Assembly: GCA_041392305.1 (NCBI GenBank)
Contig: JAWKMJ010000016.1
Coordinates: forward strand, 27,046 to 91,045
Direction: 5' to 3'
Length of the DNA: 64,000 nucleotides
Source: JAGQYP01 sp041392305
GTDB taxonomy: Bacteria; Bacteroidota; Bacteroidia; Flavobacteriales_D; Crocinitomicaceae
Shown: positions 43,606-52,895 of the stretch, piece after piece
How the letters are laid out: each line of letters opens with the position of its first letter
How positions within the stretch are numbered: position 1 is the first letter of the stretch
Made by a program: the position numbers and the translations under genes
The notes under the pieces: generated by a model
The model's input: the letters and a program-made list of their open reading frames with translations, nothing else
Told to the model about the DNA's origin: nothing
The model's database searches: none

Positions 43606-44865
43606 CTAGGTTTTTTTCGGCTTTTTCTTAGCAGCTGGGAACAAGATATTGTTCAAGATCAATCGATAGCCTGGTGAATTCGGGTGTAAGTTCAAATCTG
43701 TTGGCGGATCTCCAACATAGTGTCTGTAATCTTCAGGATCGTGTCCGCCATAGAAAGTCCATGTCCCCTGACCTAATTCTCCATGGATGTATCGTGCGGT
43801 TCCAATGGATTTCGTTTCACCCAAAATCAATACGTTGGATTTGATTAAGTCTTTTTTGAAGTCTGTTGTTTGCCCCATAAATCCATCAATAACTTGTGTA
43901 TGGCACTGTGTAAGCATGGTTGGAACAATATCGGTTTTCGCCATAAAATCGAACAAGGTAAATTTATCCTGACTTTCAGGCATATTATGTAATTGCGTTC
44001 CATCAATATCTGAATATTCGTATTCCATGGGATTTCGACTTAAGGTAAAATCCTTGAAAGCAAAAGTGTTTTCAAAATCAAGTTTTTTCTGGGCATTTGG
44101 ATCTGACCCATCTCCATCAAACATGGATTCACATATATCTGTGTTATGGGCGGCCAAAGCGATATCGTAGCTATCTGTTCCCGAACACATAGTGAATAAG
44201 AACCCACCTCCAATTACAAAATTCCGAATATTAGTGGCTACCCCCAATTTCAACTGACTCACTTTGGTAAAACCTAAATTCTTGGCATCTCTTTCAGCAT
44301 CTCTCACTTGTTGCTGATACCAGGCTGCTGAGCGATAACGAGCATAAAACTTGCCATACTGACCTGTAAAATCTTCATGATGCAAATGCAGCCAATCGAA
44401 TTCGGGTAATCCTCCCTTGACCACTACAGAATCGTAAATTTCAGTATAAGGTATTTCAGCATAGGTAAGAACCAAAGTCACCGCATCGTCCCAGGGTTGC
44501 TTTCCCTGAGGTGTATAAACAGCTATTTTTGGCGCCTTTTCTAGTTTAATGATCTCTTGGTTAACCGCTGGATTCGCAATTTGCATTCGAATATTTTCAG
44601 CTTGCCCCTCGGCAATTACTTCATAAGAAACTCCTTTGATTACCAAATTTTCTTGAATGGACTCTAGTGCCGGCATCATGAAAGCCCCTCCTCGGTAATT
44701 TAGCAGCCACTCAATCTCAACTCCATTTTCTAAAACCCAATAAGCTATTCCATAAGCTTTCAGATGGTTTTTCTGAGAATTATCCATAGGTATAAGAATC
44801 TGAGCACTGAAAGTATTCAGACCAATAAAAAAGGCAATTATAAATGTGAGTTTTCTGGCTAGCAT
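43606..44865 (-). CDS. Conserved secreted protein, often mislabelled asparagine synthetase B
   Basis: 419 aa from ATG 44865; an upstream ATG at 44922 lies inside dnaB and would hide the signal peptide MLARKLTFIIAFFIGLNTFS. Mature motifs are WLLNYRGGAFMMP, LLTYAEIPYTEIYD, HLHHEDFTGQYGKFYARYR and FVIGGGFLFTMCSGTD. The last recalls a class I glutamine-amidotransferase-like nucleophile elbow (GGFLFTMCSG). No ATP-binding synthetase domain is visible. It lies 4 bp downstream of dnaB. Function is unknown; it is periplasmic or exported. Confidence 0.7.
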   Translation of the reverse strand: MLARKLTFIIAFFIGLNTFSAQILIPMDNSQKNHLKAYGIAYWVLENGVEIEWLLNYRGGAFMMPALESIQENLVIKGVSYEVIAEGQAENIRMQIANPAVNQEIIKLEKAPKIAVYTPQGKQPWDDAVTLVLTYAEIPYTEIYDSVVVKGGLPEFDWLHLHHEDFTGQYGKFYARYRSAAWYQQQVRDAERDAKNLGFTKVSQLKLGVATNIRNFVIGGGFLFTMCSGTDSYDIALAAHNTDICESMFDGDGSDPNAQKKLDFENTFAFKDFTLSRNPMEYEYSDIDGTQLHNMPESQDKFTLFDFMAKTDIVPTMLTQCHTQVIDGFMGQTTDFKKDLIKSNVLILGETKSIGTARYIHGELGQGTWTFYGGHDPEDYRHYVGDPPTDLNLHPNSPGYRLILNNILFPAAKKKPKKT

Positions 44866-44869
44866 AGTA

Positions 44870-46429
44870 TTAAAACGGTGGATCGTCCAAATCATTGCTT
44901 CCAAGATCTGAAAAATCATCATTGTCTGGTTCGTTCATTTTAGAACCGATCGTCATATTTCCTGCTTCGTCGAAATTGTTGTTTGGACCAAAACCTCCTC
45001 CAAAATCAGGGGTATCGAATGTATCCAGGTTATCAAATTTAGCCAAATTCGCAATAAATTTCAAGCGCACATTTTCCAAGGCTCCGTTTCTGTGTTTTGC
45101 AATGATGATCTCTCCCACTCCTTGAGTTGGGTTTCCGTTTTCATCTTCTGTCATCCCATAATATTCCGGACGATAGATGAAGGTTACAATATCCGCATCC
45201 TGCTCAATCGCTCCTGATTCCCTTAAGTCGGAAAGTAAAGGTCGTTTATCTCCTCCTCTGGTTTCAACCGAACGAGAAAGCTGAGAAAGCGCGATGATGG
45301 GTACGTTGATTTCTTTCGCAATTTCCTTAATCGAACGTGAAATAGTTGAAATTTCCTGTTCCCTGTTCCCTCCTTTTCCAGTTCCTGCAGTCATCAACTG
45401 CAAATAATCAATTATCACCAACTGAATATCGTGCTGCATCTTCAAACGACGGCATTTTGCTCTTAATTCGAAAATGGAAATACCTGGTGTATCATCAATA
45501 AAAATTGGCGCATCCGCGAGTTTGTTGATTCTGGCATGCAGTTGTTTAAACTCATAATCTTCAAGTGTTCCTTTTCTCAATTTTTCTGAAGAAATCCCAG
45601 TTTCAGAAGCAATTAAACGATTGACCAACTGAACTGACGCCATCTCCAAAGAGAAAATTGCCACTCCTTTGTTGTAATCAACTGCGGTATTTCGAGCCAT
45701 GGAAAGTACAAAAGCCGTTTTCCCCATCCCCGGACGAGCTGCCAATACAATCATATCGGAAGGCTGCCAACCAGAAGTCACACGATCCAAATCGGTAAAA
45801 CCGGTTTGAACCCCTGAAATCCCATCTCCTTTGGCCTTTGCTGCTTCAATATTTGCAATTGCTTGTGTTACCAACGGACCCATCGTATCATAGGATTTAT
45901 TGATATTCCCTTCAGCTACCGAAAAAAGATCACTTTCAGCCTTGTTTAAGAGATCAAACACATCTTGTGTTTCATCATAGGCAGAACGAATAGTTTCCGA
46001 AGAAATCCTTATCAATTCTCTTTGAATATATTTTTGAGCAATGATTCGAGCATGGTACTCAACATGAGCCGAAGAAGCCACTTTATTAGTCAATTGTGAA
46101 ATATAAAATGCTCCTCCTACTTTTTCAAGTTGGCCTTCATTTTTCAATTGGTTTGTGACCGTCAGAATATCAATAGGTTCGGAGTTCCCAAACAATTTCA
46201 GAATTGCGGAAAATATCTTTTGATGAGCCTCTTTGTAAAAGAATTCCGGTTTCTTTAAAATATCAATAGAATCATTAACAGCTTGGTTTTCAAGCATCAA
46301 AGCACCCAAAACTGCTTCTTCCAGATCAATAGCTTGTGGGGGTAACTTCCCTACATCAGCAAAAGGATTGATGCGCTGATTCCTTGAATTCTGATTGTTA
46401 TTTTGTAAATTTTGTCCCGAACTCTCCAT
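44870..46429 (-). CDS. dnaB: Replicative DNA helicase DnaB
   Basis: 519 aa from ATG 46429 (the frame opens 7 codons earlier with TTG). The N-terminal primase-interaction domain begins PPQAIDLEEAVLGALMLE. The RecA-like core has Walker A AARPGMGKTAF (near residue 220), Walker B IQLVIIDYLQLM, the ALSQLSRSVE loop and DIVTFIYRPEYYG. A Gly/Asn/Asp-rich tail of about 50 aa is acidic. No intein is present. A TATATTTG box ends 4 nt before ATG, which may mean a leaderless message. Confidence 0.95.
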   Translation of the reverse strand: MESSGQNLQNNNQNSRNQRINPFADVGKLPPQAIDLEEAVLGALMLENQAVNDSIDILKKPEFFYKEAHQKIFSAILKLFGNSEPIDILTVTNQLKNEGQLEKVGGAFYISQLTNKVASSAHVEYHARIIAQKYIQRELIRISSETIRSAYDETQDVFDLLNKAESDLFSVAEGNINKSYDTMGPLVTQAIANIEAAKAKGDGISGVQTGFTDLDRVTSGWQPSDMIVLAARPGMGKTAFVLSMARNTAVDYNKGVAIFSLEMASVQLVNRLIASETGISSEKLRKGTLEDYEFKQLHARINKLADAPIFIDDTPGISIFELRAKCRRLKMQHDIQLVIIDYLQLMTAGTGKGGNREQEISTISRSIKEIAKEINVPIIALSQLSRSVETRGGDKRPLLSDLRESGAIEQDADIVTFIYRPEYYGMTEDENGNPTQGVGEIIIAKHRNGALENVRLKFIANLAKFDNLDTFDTPDFGGGFGPNNNFDEAGNMTIGSKMNEPDNDDFSDLGSNDLDDPPF

Positions 46430-46475
46430 CTTGCAAATATAGGGAATCAATGGGAGGAGTTAAAGGGTTTGAGGT

Positions 46476-47783
46476 ATGAACTTCAGGAATAGTTATCAAA
46501 TAGAGTTATTAACAATTGTTTATATTTTTTTACTGATGGGTTGTCAGAAAAAAGATACAGTTCGACCACAACTTACAATTTACAACCCCCTTGGTAATTC
46601 TCAGTATTATGCACAGCAAAATAACATTTATTGTTCGGGCAAAGCTACTGATGAAACCGCATTAGATCGAGTGGAAATTCAACTTCAAACAATTTCCGGG
46701 AACCCCGTTCTTCCCAAAGTTATTCGATTTGCAGACGCCAATTCATTCACTTACAATATCGATTATTCCTTGGACAATATTCATCTTGAAAGTGGAAATT
46801 ACATGATCAAAACCACCGCTTATGACAAGGCTGGAAATTCATTTTCTATTTATCGTGAAGTACTAATATATGGTGTACCCCGCGTCAAACAAGGCGTCTT
46901 CTATGTCGCTGAAAACGGAGGCTCTTATACACTAGGAAGAATTGACAGTTTAGATGAGGATTCAACCGCAATTGGGGTGTATCCCGATTATGGTGGTATG
47001 GCCATCAATAATTACGATCAACAACTCTTTTATATGGGTTATGAATCTGTTGATCTCCTGGCTTTTAATTCACGTAACTATAGTATTGAATGGATTTTAC
47101 CGAATTTGGCTAATCCGCCAGGAACTTATTATTTTCATCAATTGAATTTTTCAGAAGACTATTTAACCATTAGTTTATTTGATGATCAAATCTTAAAACG
47201 ATACAAAAACGGAACCGGTAGCGGCAATATTCTTTTGAATTACATTGGGGGCCAACCTGAAACCTCTTTAAAAAAAGGTAATTATTTATATGTTGAAAGC
47301 AAATCTTTGGGAACAGCTATTCGCAAATTTCAAAGGTATTTCTTTTCAACTGGAACCTTGGATGAAGATTTTTCCATCCCTTTTGATTTTAAAAAAATAT
47401 TCTCCAAAAATGATGACGAATTGTTGATTTTTGGCGAATCTGGTGGACAAGCGCATGTACGCGTGTTTTTTGAAAATGGAGGAAATTACTTTCAACCAAT
47501 CAATTTATTTGCAGGTAACTTTGTAGACGCACTCCAAATTGACAACAATAGATATTTGATCGTGCAAAATGGAGGAGTATATGCTTACACATATTCCACT
47601 AACAATCTGATTCAAGAAATTACAGAATCCAACATTCTTTCCGCAGATTACAATAGTGTCAATGATCAAATTTATCTGGGCTTTGCAAATATGATTAAAG
47701 TCTATTCAAGTTCTGGGGCTTTGATTAGAAACATTCCTGTAAGTGGAAATGTTGTTAACCTTAAAATTCATTTTAACAAATAA
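46476..47783 (+). CDS. Lipoprotein with Ig-like domain and beta-propeller
   Basis: 435 aa. The signal peptide ends in lipobox FLLMGC, followed by QKKD. Residues 30-135 form an Ig/cadherin-like domain (TIYNPLGNSQYY, CSGKATDETALDRVEI, IKTTAYDKAGN). Residues about 145-430 show six or seven repeats of propeller type (VYPDYGGMAINNYDQQLFY, DDELLIFGESGG). It is divergent from dnaB and overlaps mnmD by one base (TAATG). A surface-exposed binding role is likely; ligand is unknown. Confidence 0.7.
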   Translation: MNFRNSYQIELLTIVYIFLLMGCQKKDTVRPQLTIYNPLGNSQYYAQQNNIYCSGKATDETALDRVEIQLQTISGNPVLPKVIRFADANSFTYNIDYSLDNIHLESGNYMIKTTAYDKAGNSFSIYREVLIYGVPRVKQGVFYVAENGGSYTLGRIDSLDEDSTAIGVYPDYGGMAINNYDQQLFYMGYESVDLLAFNSRNYSIEWILPNLANPPGTYYFHQLNFSEDYLTISLFDDQILKRYKNGTGSGNILLNYIGGQPETSLKKGNYLYVESKSLGTAIRKFQRYFFSTGTLDEDFSIPFDFKKIFSKNDDELLIFGESGGQAHVRVFFENGGNYFQPINLFAGNFVDALQIDNNRYLIVQNGGVYAYTYSTNNLIQEITESNILSADYNSVNDQIYLGFANMIKVYSSSGALIRNIPVSGNVVNLKIHFNK

Positions 47784-48424
47784 TGAAAGTCATTCAAACA
47801 TCCGACGGATCAACAACTCTTTATCGGGAAGACCTCGATGAGACTTATCACTCAAGGCATGGAGCGATACAGGAAGCACGCCATGTGTTTATTGAAAATG
47901 GCTTAGAAAAATCTGCTAAAAATCCACTCCATATCTTTGAAATGGGTTTTGGAACAGGACTGAATGCTTTCCTAACTTTCCAAAATGCTAAAAACGAAAT
48001 TTACTATACAGGTCTGGAATTATACCCCGTAGATGCCGAGTTGATAGAGAAAACAAATTACTGGCAAGCCCTGAATACAGAAAAATCAGATTTCATAAAA
48101 ATGCACGAATTACCTTGGGAAGACTTTCATGATTTGACGGAACAATTTCATTTGAGAAAACTAAAAGGTGATCTCCATTCTATTTTACTGAAAGAAAAAT
48201 TTGACCTGATTTATTTTGATGCCTTTGGTCCACGCGCTCAAAATGAACTTTGGGAAAAACCCATTTTAGAGAAAATTGTCAAACTGATGGACAACGAATC
48301 CATTTTCGTTACCTATTGCGCCAAAGGACAAGTAAGAAGAGACTTGGAAGAACTTGGACTTAAAATGGACAGATTACCTGGACCTCCCGGGAAAAGAGAA
48401 ATGTTGTTTGGGAGATTGGGGTAG
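47783..48424 (+). CDS. mnmD: tRNA mnm5s2U34 methyltransferase MnmD
   Basis: 213 aa, equal to the free-standing MnmD domain. ETYHSRHGAIQEARHVFI (about 20-37), the SAM motif IFEMGFGTGLNAFLTF (49-64) and YFDAFGPRAQNELWE with the catalytic region (about 148-162) are all typical. The FAD domain (MnmC1) fused in Proteobacteria is absent. It completes 5-methylaminomethyl-2-thiouridine in tRNA wobble positions. It is translationally coupled to the upstream lipoprotein. Confidence 0.9.
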   Translation: MKVIQTSDGSTTLYREDLDETYHSRHGAIQEARHVFIENGLEKSAKNPLHIFEMGFGTGLNAFLTFQNAKNEIYYTGLELYPVDAELIEKTNYWQALNTEKSDFIKMHELPWEDFHDLTEQFHLRKLKGDLHSILLKEKFDLIYFDAFGPRAQNELWEKPILEKIVKLMDNESIFVTYCAKGQVRRDLEELGLKMDRLPGPPGKREMLFGRLG

Positions 48425-48800
48425 TTTGTCCGTTGGTTTGTTGGTTTGTTTTTTAGTTGGTTTGTTGTTCATTTACTAATTAGTTATTTGCACCTTGTAA
48501 AGTAGATAAAGGTTGTTAATTATCCTCTCAGGATTAATACAAATAAATTTTGCATTTTTAATTTTTCATTTTTAATTATTTCCTCCTTTTTCCACCCCGG
48601 ACTGAAGTCACAGGGTTACAAATTGACTTAATTACTTTTGACTAGCATTTTTTTAGTCTGAGAAAGGCAATTGGTTCTGCCAATTAATCAAGGTTTTCAG
48701 CTCGGAACTTCACACCTAGTTCCGTTTGAGGATTGAAATCCTCCACAAGAGTTTCGAAAACCAAATTTTTCATTTTTCATTCTTAATTTTTAATTCTTAA
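48425..48800. repeat. Intergenic region with non-coding half of segmental duplication B
   Basis: TTGGTTTGTTGGTTTG simple repeats at 48427-48470, TTTTTCATTTTTAATT repeats near 48555-48580, then the duplication copy. No gene is visible. Confidence 0.6.
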
Positions 48801-49001
48801 TTATTTCTTGTTCTCCAACTTCAAAACTCCTCTCGGACAAACCTCCTCACAAATACCACACCCCACACAAGAAGCTCTTTGAATATCTTGTCCTTTTTGA
48901 GCGTAGGCTTTGACGTCGATTCCCATTTCGCAGTGGGTGGAGCAGTTTCCACAAGAAATACATTGATCCCCGTTTACGGTGACTCTGAATCTGGATTTGA
49001 A
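48582..49001 (-). repeat. Segmental duplication, copy B (parent locus)
   Basis: The parent copy of 43085-43508. It includes the C-terminal ferredoxin coding part (48801-49001) of the intact gene and about 220 bp of its downstream DNA. Confidence 0.88.
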
Positions 49002-50204
49002 TCTTTGGATAATGCCCATGTAGGCGGCAAGCGGACAACCAAATCGGCACCAAACACGGTTGCCGAAAACAGGATAAAAACCTGTTCCGATTACTCCTGC
49101 AAAGACAGAACCGATCAAGAAACCATACCATTCCTGAATAAATCCTGTGGCTCCCCAAACTCCTGTAAACATGGTGAAAAAGGTTAAAATGGTCATCAGA
49201 ATGGCTAAAACCAATACACTGTGCACCATCCATCTTTCGATTTTCCAGGCTTTGAGCGAATTGTCGGATAAATGTCTGAAAGCGTCACCCAAAGTCTCTG
49301 CCAAACCACCGCATCCGCAAACCCAACTGCAATACCACCTTTTCCCAAAAAAATAGACTAGTATGGGAACTAAAACGGCAAACAAAACTATTCCCCAAAT
49401 TAAAAATCCGAGTCCGAGTCCGCCCCCATTGACCATCACAGACTGACTTTCCGTTGCATAAGTGACCAATCCGCCATTATTGAAAAAATCGTAGTCCAGT
49501 GGCCACATATTTTTAAGATCGATCCCGGCCCAACTACCATTTAAACTTGCCAGAATCTCAGGAATTGTAAAAGCAAAAACGATCTGAAAAAACCAAACCG
49601 TGATCGTTCTGATGATTTGGTAATTGTTGTGTCGGTATTTGATCACCATTCGGATGCCGAGTAAGGTCATGATATAACTGTACATGAATCCATACAAAAA
49701 CCAATGCGAAGCTTGTCCTTCCGAATTAAATAATTGTGCGATGGGATCAACCAAAATTGTCCACTCCACCAGATAATAAGGAAACCAATAAAGTAATACA
49801 TAGAATGCGATCAATGCCAGTAATAACAAATATGCTGGCCATTTTCGATTGGTCAATTTTTGGTGAAAAACTCCTAGATTTTGCTCGGAAGCAGACTTTT
49901 TGAAGGACTGAATGAAAATCAAAATGGAACCAAGAGCTGCTAATCCAAAAGTGAGGAGAAAAAATATCCATGGATTTTCCTTTACTGGACCCTCACTTAG
50001 ATTCTTGGCCATTGAAAATTTCATATTTCTTACTTCGCCAGTTGAAATTGTTTCCAAATCTCTCTGAATGCCCAGGTCGATGATTTTAAATATTTGACTT
50101 TTGCCCGGATATTCCTGTCCCAAAAAAGTGTAGCTATTCAAAAACAAGGTCGAAATGAAAATTCCGATGGCGACAAATACCAATATCCAACCCAACTTTC
50201 TCAT
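48801..50204 (-). CDS. NapH/NosR-like membrane polyferredoxin
   Basis: 467 aa from ATG 50204, which overlaps the upstream stop (ATGA). Seven or so helices are present. Two conserved Cys motifs follow membrane segments: WYCSWVCGCGG and VWCRFGCPLAAYMG. The C-terminal cytosolic part has two [4Fe-4S] clusters, CISCGNCSTHCEMG and CVGCGICEEVCPRG. Such proteins pass electrons between quinol or NADH systems and periplasmic or membrane enzymes. It is the third gene of an operon with an FAD oxidoreductase, which is the likely electron donor. Confidence 0.85.
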   Translation of the reverse strand: MRKLGWILVFVAIGIFISTLFLNSYTFLGQEYPGKSQIFKIIDLGIQRDLETISTGEVRNMKFSMAKNLSEGPVKENPWIFFLLTFGLAALGSILIFIQSFKKSASEQNLGVFHQKLTNRKWPAYLLLLALIAFYVLLYWFPYYLVEWTILVDPIAQLFNSEGQASHWFLYGFMYSYIMTLLGIRMVIKYRHNNYQIIRTITVWFFQIVFAFTIPEILASLNGSWAGIDLKNMWPLDYDFFNNGGLVTYATESQSVMVNGGGLGLGFLIWGIVLFAVLVPILVYFFGKRWYCSWVCGCGGLAETLGDAFRHLSDNSLKAWKIERWMVHSVLVLAILMTILTFFTMFTGVWGATGFIQEWYGFLIGSVFAGVIGTGFYPVFGNRVWCRFGCPLAAYMGIIQRFKSRFRVTVNGDQCISCGNCSTHCEMGIDVKAYAQKGQDIQRASCVGCGICEEVCPRGVLKLENKK

Positions 50205-51523
50205 TTGCTGATCAGTTTTTGGTACCACATCTTTTTCTTCAATTGCACATTTCTGCCAAACTCTTGATTGAAAGCACGCACAATTTCTCCCTCGTATTTC
50301 TTACTGAATTCCCCATCAAAACTGGCAGTTTTCAAATTTTGAAGCACTTCTTCAACTCCTACTTTATTTCTCAACCAATCATTAAAAACAGGATGTCTGA
50401 ATTTTAAATTGAAGGCATTGATTCCGATAAATTCGTCTGTATTTGAATCAAATAGGAGTCGGAACATCTTGTTGCCTTTTTTCCAAATAAATTCGCTTTG
50501 CCCTTCCTCTTTTGTATTCGAAACAAAGCCATAATTCTGAAATTCAATATCGAAAAACTTGGCTGAATTGAACCAAGGTCCGGGTTCATATTTTTTGCTT
50601 GCTCCTTTCCCTAAATTTTCCCCCATCTGCTTTCCCTGAAGTTTTCCCGTGTACCACAATTGCTCGATCTTATTTCTGTTTTGAATAGGATTTCGATGTT
50701 CGGCACAATCGCCAATGGCATAGACATTTGGAATGTTGGTCTGAAAATCTTCATCAACTAAAATTCCTTCTTGCAACTCCAATTCAGAATTTTTCAAAAA
50801 CTCGATATTCGGCTCCACTCCTATTGTAATTCCAGCAAAATCAATCTCGATTTTTTTTCCTGATTTGGTAAAGGCTTGACATACTTTCCCTTCTCCATCA
50901 AAGCTCTTTATTTCTTCATTTAAATGAATTCGGATGCCTTTGGATTGAATATGTTCTTCAATAAATCTTTGTTCTTTTTCACTTAAAACTTCAGCCCAAA
51001 AACCACTTTCTCTGATAATAAAATCGACCTCAGCACCTTGATAATGTAGCATTTCCACTAACTCCACACCAATCAATCCACCACCAACAACAATCGCTTT
51101 TTGAATCTGATTTCTCTTGTTTTCCAGCTTTTCCAAATCTTGTTTACTGTACAATCCTTGAATGCCTTCGAGTTTTTCCCCTTCAATATTCAGTTTTCTT
51201 GGTTTTGAACCTGTTGCCAAAATCAGTTCGTCGTAAACAATCGAATCTGTTGCCTTCAGTTTTATTGTTTTTGCAGGAAAATCAATGGATTCCACTCGAT
51301 CAAAAACCAATTCCAATCTGTTTTTCTGATAAAAGTCTTGGTCGTAAGGGTAAGTATCTTCAAATCGAACTTGCCCCATGAAAACATACATTAAAGCTGT
51401 TCTGGAGAAAAAATATTGAGATTCTGCCGAAATAATAGTGATTTGAGCGTCACTATTCTTCCGAATATACCTTGCGGCAGTGATTCCTGAAATTCCGTTT
51501 CCTATGATGACGATGTGCTTCAC
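50201..51523 (-). CDS. FAD-dependent NAD(P)H oxidoreductase
   Basis: 440 aa. The FAD site GNGISGITAARYIRK is at 8-22; ATGSKPRKL is at about 104-112. The NAD(P)H Rossmann motif is VVGGGLIGVELVEML (about 146-160). The second FAD motif is NVYAIGDCAEH (about 269-279). The layout is that of NirB/rubredoxin-reductase-like proteins with a C-terminal extension of about 100 aa. The start codon is GTG (51523), overlapping the phosphoesterase stop as GTGA. It is expected to feed electrons to the polyferredoxin encoded next. Confidence 0.85.
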   Translation of the reverse strand: MKHIVIIGNGISGITAARYIRKNSDAQITIISAESQYFFSRTALMYVFMGQVRFEDTYPYDQDFYQKNRLELVFDRVESIDFPAKTIKLKATDSIVYDELILATGSKPRKLNIEGEKLEGIQGLYSKQDLEKLENKRNQIQKAIVVGGGLIGVELVEMLHYQGAEVDFIIRESGFWAEVLSEKEQRFIEEHIQSKGIRIHLNEEIKSFDGEGKVCQAFTKSGKKIEIDFAGITIGVEPNIEFLKNSELELQEGILVDEDFQTNIPNVYAIGDCAEHRNPIQNRNKIEQLWYTGKLQGKQMGENLGKGASKKYEPGPWFNSAKFFDIEFQNYGFVSNTKEEGQSEFIWKKGNKMFRLLFDSNTDEFIGINAFNLKFRHPVFNDWLRNKVGVEEVLQNLKTASFDGEFSKKYEGEIVRAFNQEFGRNVQLKKKMWYQKLISK

Positions 51524-52728
51524 TCTCTCTTCTTCGCCACATTATGACGAATTTTCTGACTCGACTTTTCAAATTTCTTGTGCGAATGCGAAGTTAAGGT
51601 TAAAACGGTGATTTCACTCGGAATTCCAATTCTTCCAGGATAACCTAAAAAGCCAAACCCACGATTCACGTACAAATAACGATCGTTTTCTTCGTATAAT
51701 CCACCCCAGTATTTGTATTTGAATCGAGCCGGTGAAATCTTCACATATCTATTCTCCACTCCCATCTGAAAACCATGGGTATGACCTGCTAGAGTCAAAT
51801 GCATTTTTCTCGGATGCTCTTGTACAACTTTCGTGAAATGGGATGGATCGTGAGACATTAAAATTGTCACATTTACTTCGGGCATGCCTTGGATGGCTTG
51901 ATCAAAATCGCCCGATTGTCTAAATCCTTTTCCCCAGTTTTCTACTCCAACTAAACCAATTTTCGAATCTTCCTGTGTCAAAACTCGGTGTTCATTCAGC
52001 AAGAGATCCCAACCCATGAGCTGCTGACCCAATTTCATGTTCTCAATATCGTCCTGATGCAATTGTTCTGTAGGCCAATTGGTATAATCGCCATAATCGT
52101 GGTTTCCAAGCACAGAATAAACACCATGCTTCGCTTTCAATCGACTTAAGATATTTTCAAAGCCCTGTAATTCATCAGACCTAAAATTGACTAAATCTCC
52201 TGTCACACAAATCAAGTCTGGCTCTTCTTCATTCACAAGATCTACTCCATGTGCTACGCGACTTCTTCTGAAAAAACTTCCCAGGTGAATATCCGACAAT
52301 TGCACTATTTTAAAACCTTCAAGAGATTCCGGTAAGTCCCGAATATAGATTTCGACAAACTCCTTTTTGATTCGAATTCCTCCAGAAATAATTCCACCAA
52401 ACAAAAAGACAACTGGGATAAAAGACAATCCTAATATCAACCATAAAAATTGCCCTCCATTTTCAACCGTCTCTGCCGGAAAATGTGCTAACCCCTTATG
52501 TGATAATTGCATTTGAAACAAAACCAGATCGATCACAAAAGCTCCAATCAAAAACAAAAATTTGACTGAGAAATAAGTCACAATAATCGAAACCATCACA
52601 TTTTGAAATCGGGCTTTCAGTGGTTTGATAAAATAAAATTGGATGATGGCATAAACCGTTACCAGTGTCAGCAAAATGTACTGAGAATACCAGATCTTTA
52701 TTCCAAAATCGGAGAAATGCTGCAACAA
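51520..52728 (-). CDS. Membrane metallophosphoesterase
   Basis: 402 aa. Four N-terminal helices (about 14-32, 44-66, 91-118) precede a calcineurin-like domain with VQLSDIHLGSF, CVTGDLVNFRSDE, LGNHDYGDY, MSHDPSHF and LAGHTHGFQMG, a complete di-metal set in order. The nearest look is YkuE/LpxG-like UDP-diacylglucosamine or generic phosphodiesterases; substrate is unknown. The frame starts with TTG 52728 and has no early ATG. It is the first gene of the redox operon. Confidence 0.83.
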   Translation of the reverse strand: MLQHFSDFGIKIWYSQYILLTLVTVYAIIQFYFIKPLKARFQNVMVSIIVTYFSVKFLFLIGAFVIDLVLFQMQLSHKGLAHFPAETVENGGQFLWLILGLSFIPVVFLFGGIISGGIRIKKEFVEIYIRDLPESLEGFKIVQLSDIHLGSFFRRSRVAHGVDLVNEEEPDLICVTGDLVNFRSDELQGFENILSRLKAKHGVYSVLGNHDYGDYTNWPTEQLHQDDIENMKLGQQLMGWDLLLNEHRVLTQEDSKIGLVGVENWGKGFRQSGDFDQAIQGMPEVNVTILMSHDPSHFTKVVQEHPRKMHLTLAGHTHGFQMGVENRYVKISPARFKYKYWGGLYEENDRYLYVNRGFGFLGYPGRIGIPSEITVLTLTSHSHKKFEKSSQKIRHNVAKKRE

Positions 52729-52895
52729 TAATTTGACTGGAAAATAAAGATAGAGATCTGATACAAGAACCAGTAAAAGTAAGAGAGCTATGCCTTTTTT
52801 TCGCTTCAGAACTGTATAATTTTATTGAAGAAAACTGGACACCAAACTAATAATAATATTTCTTCGTTTTATATTTGAGAGACTATTTTATCGAT

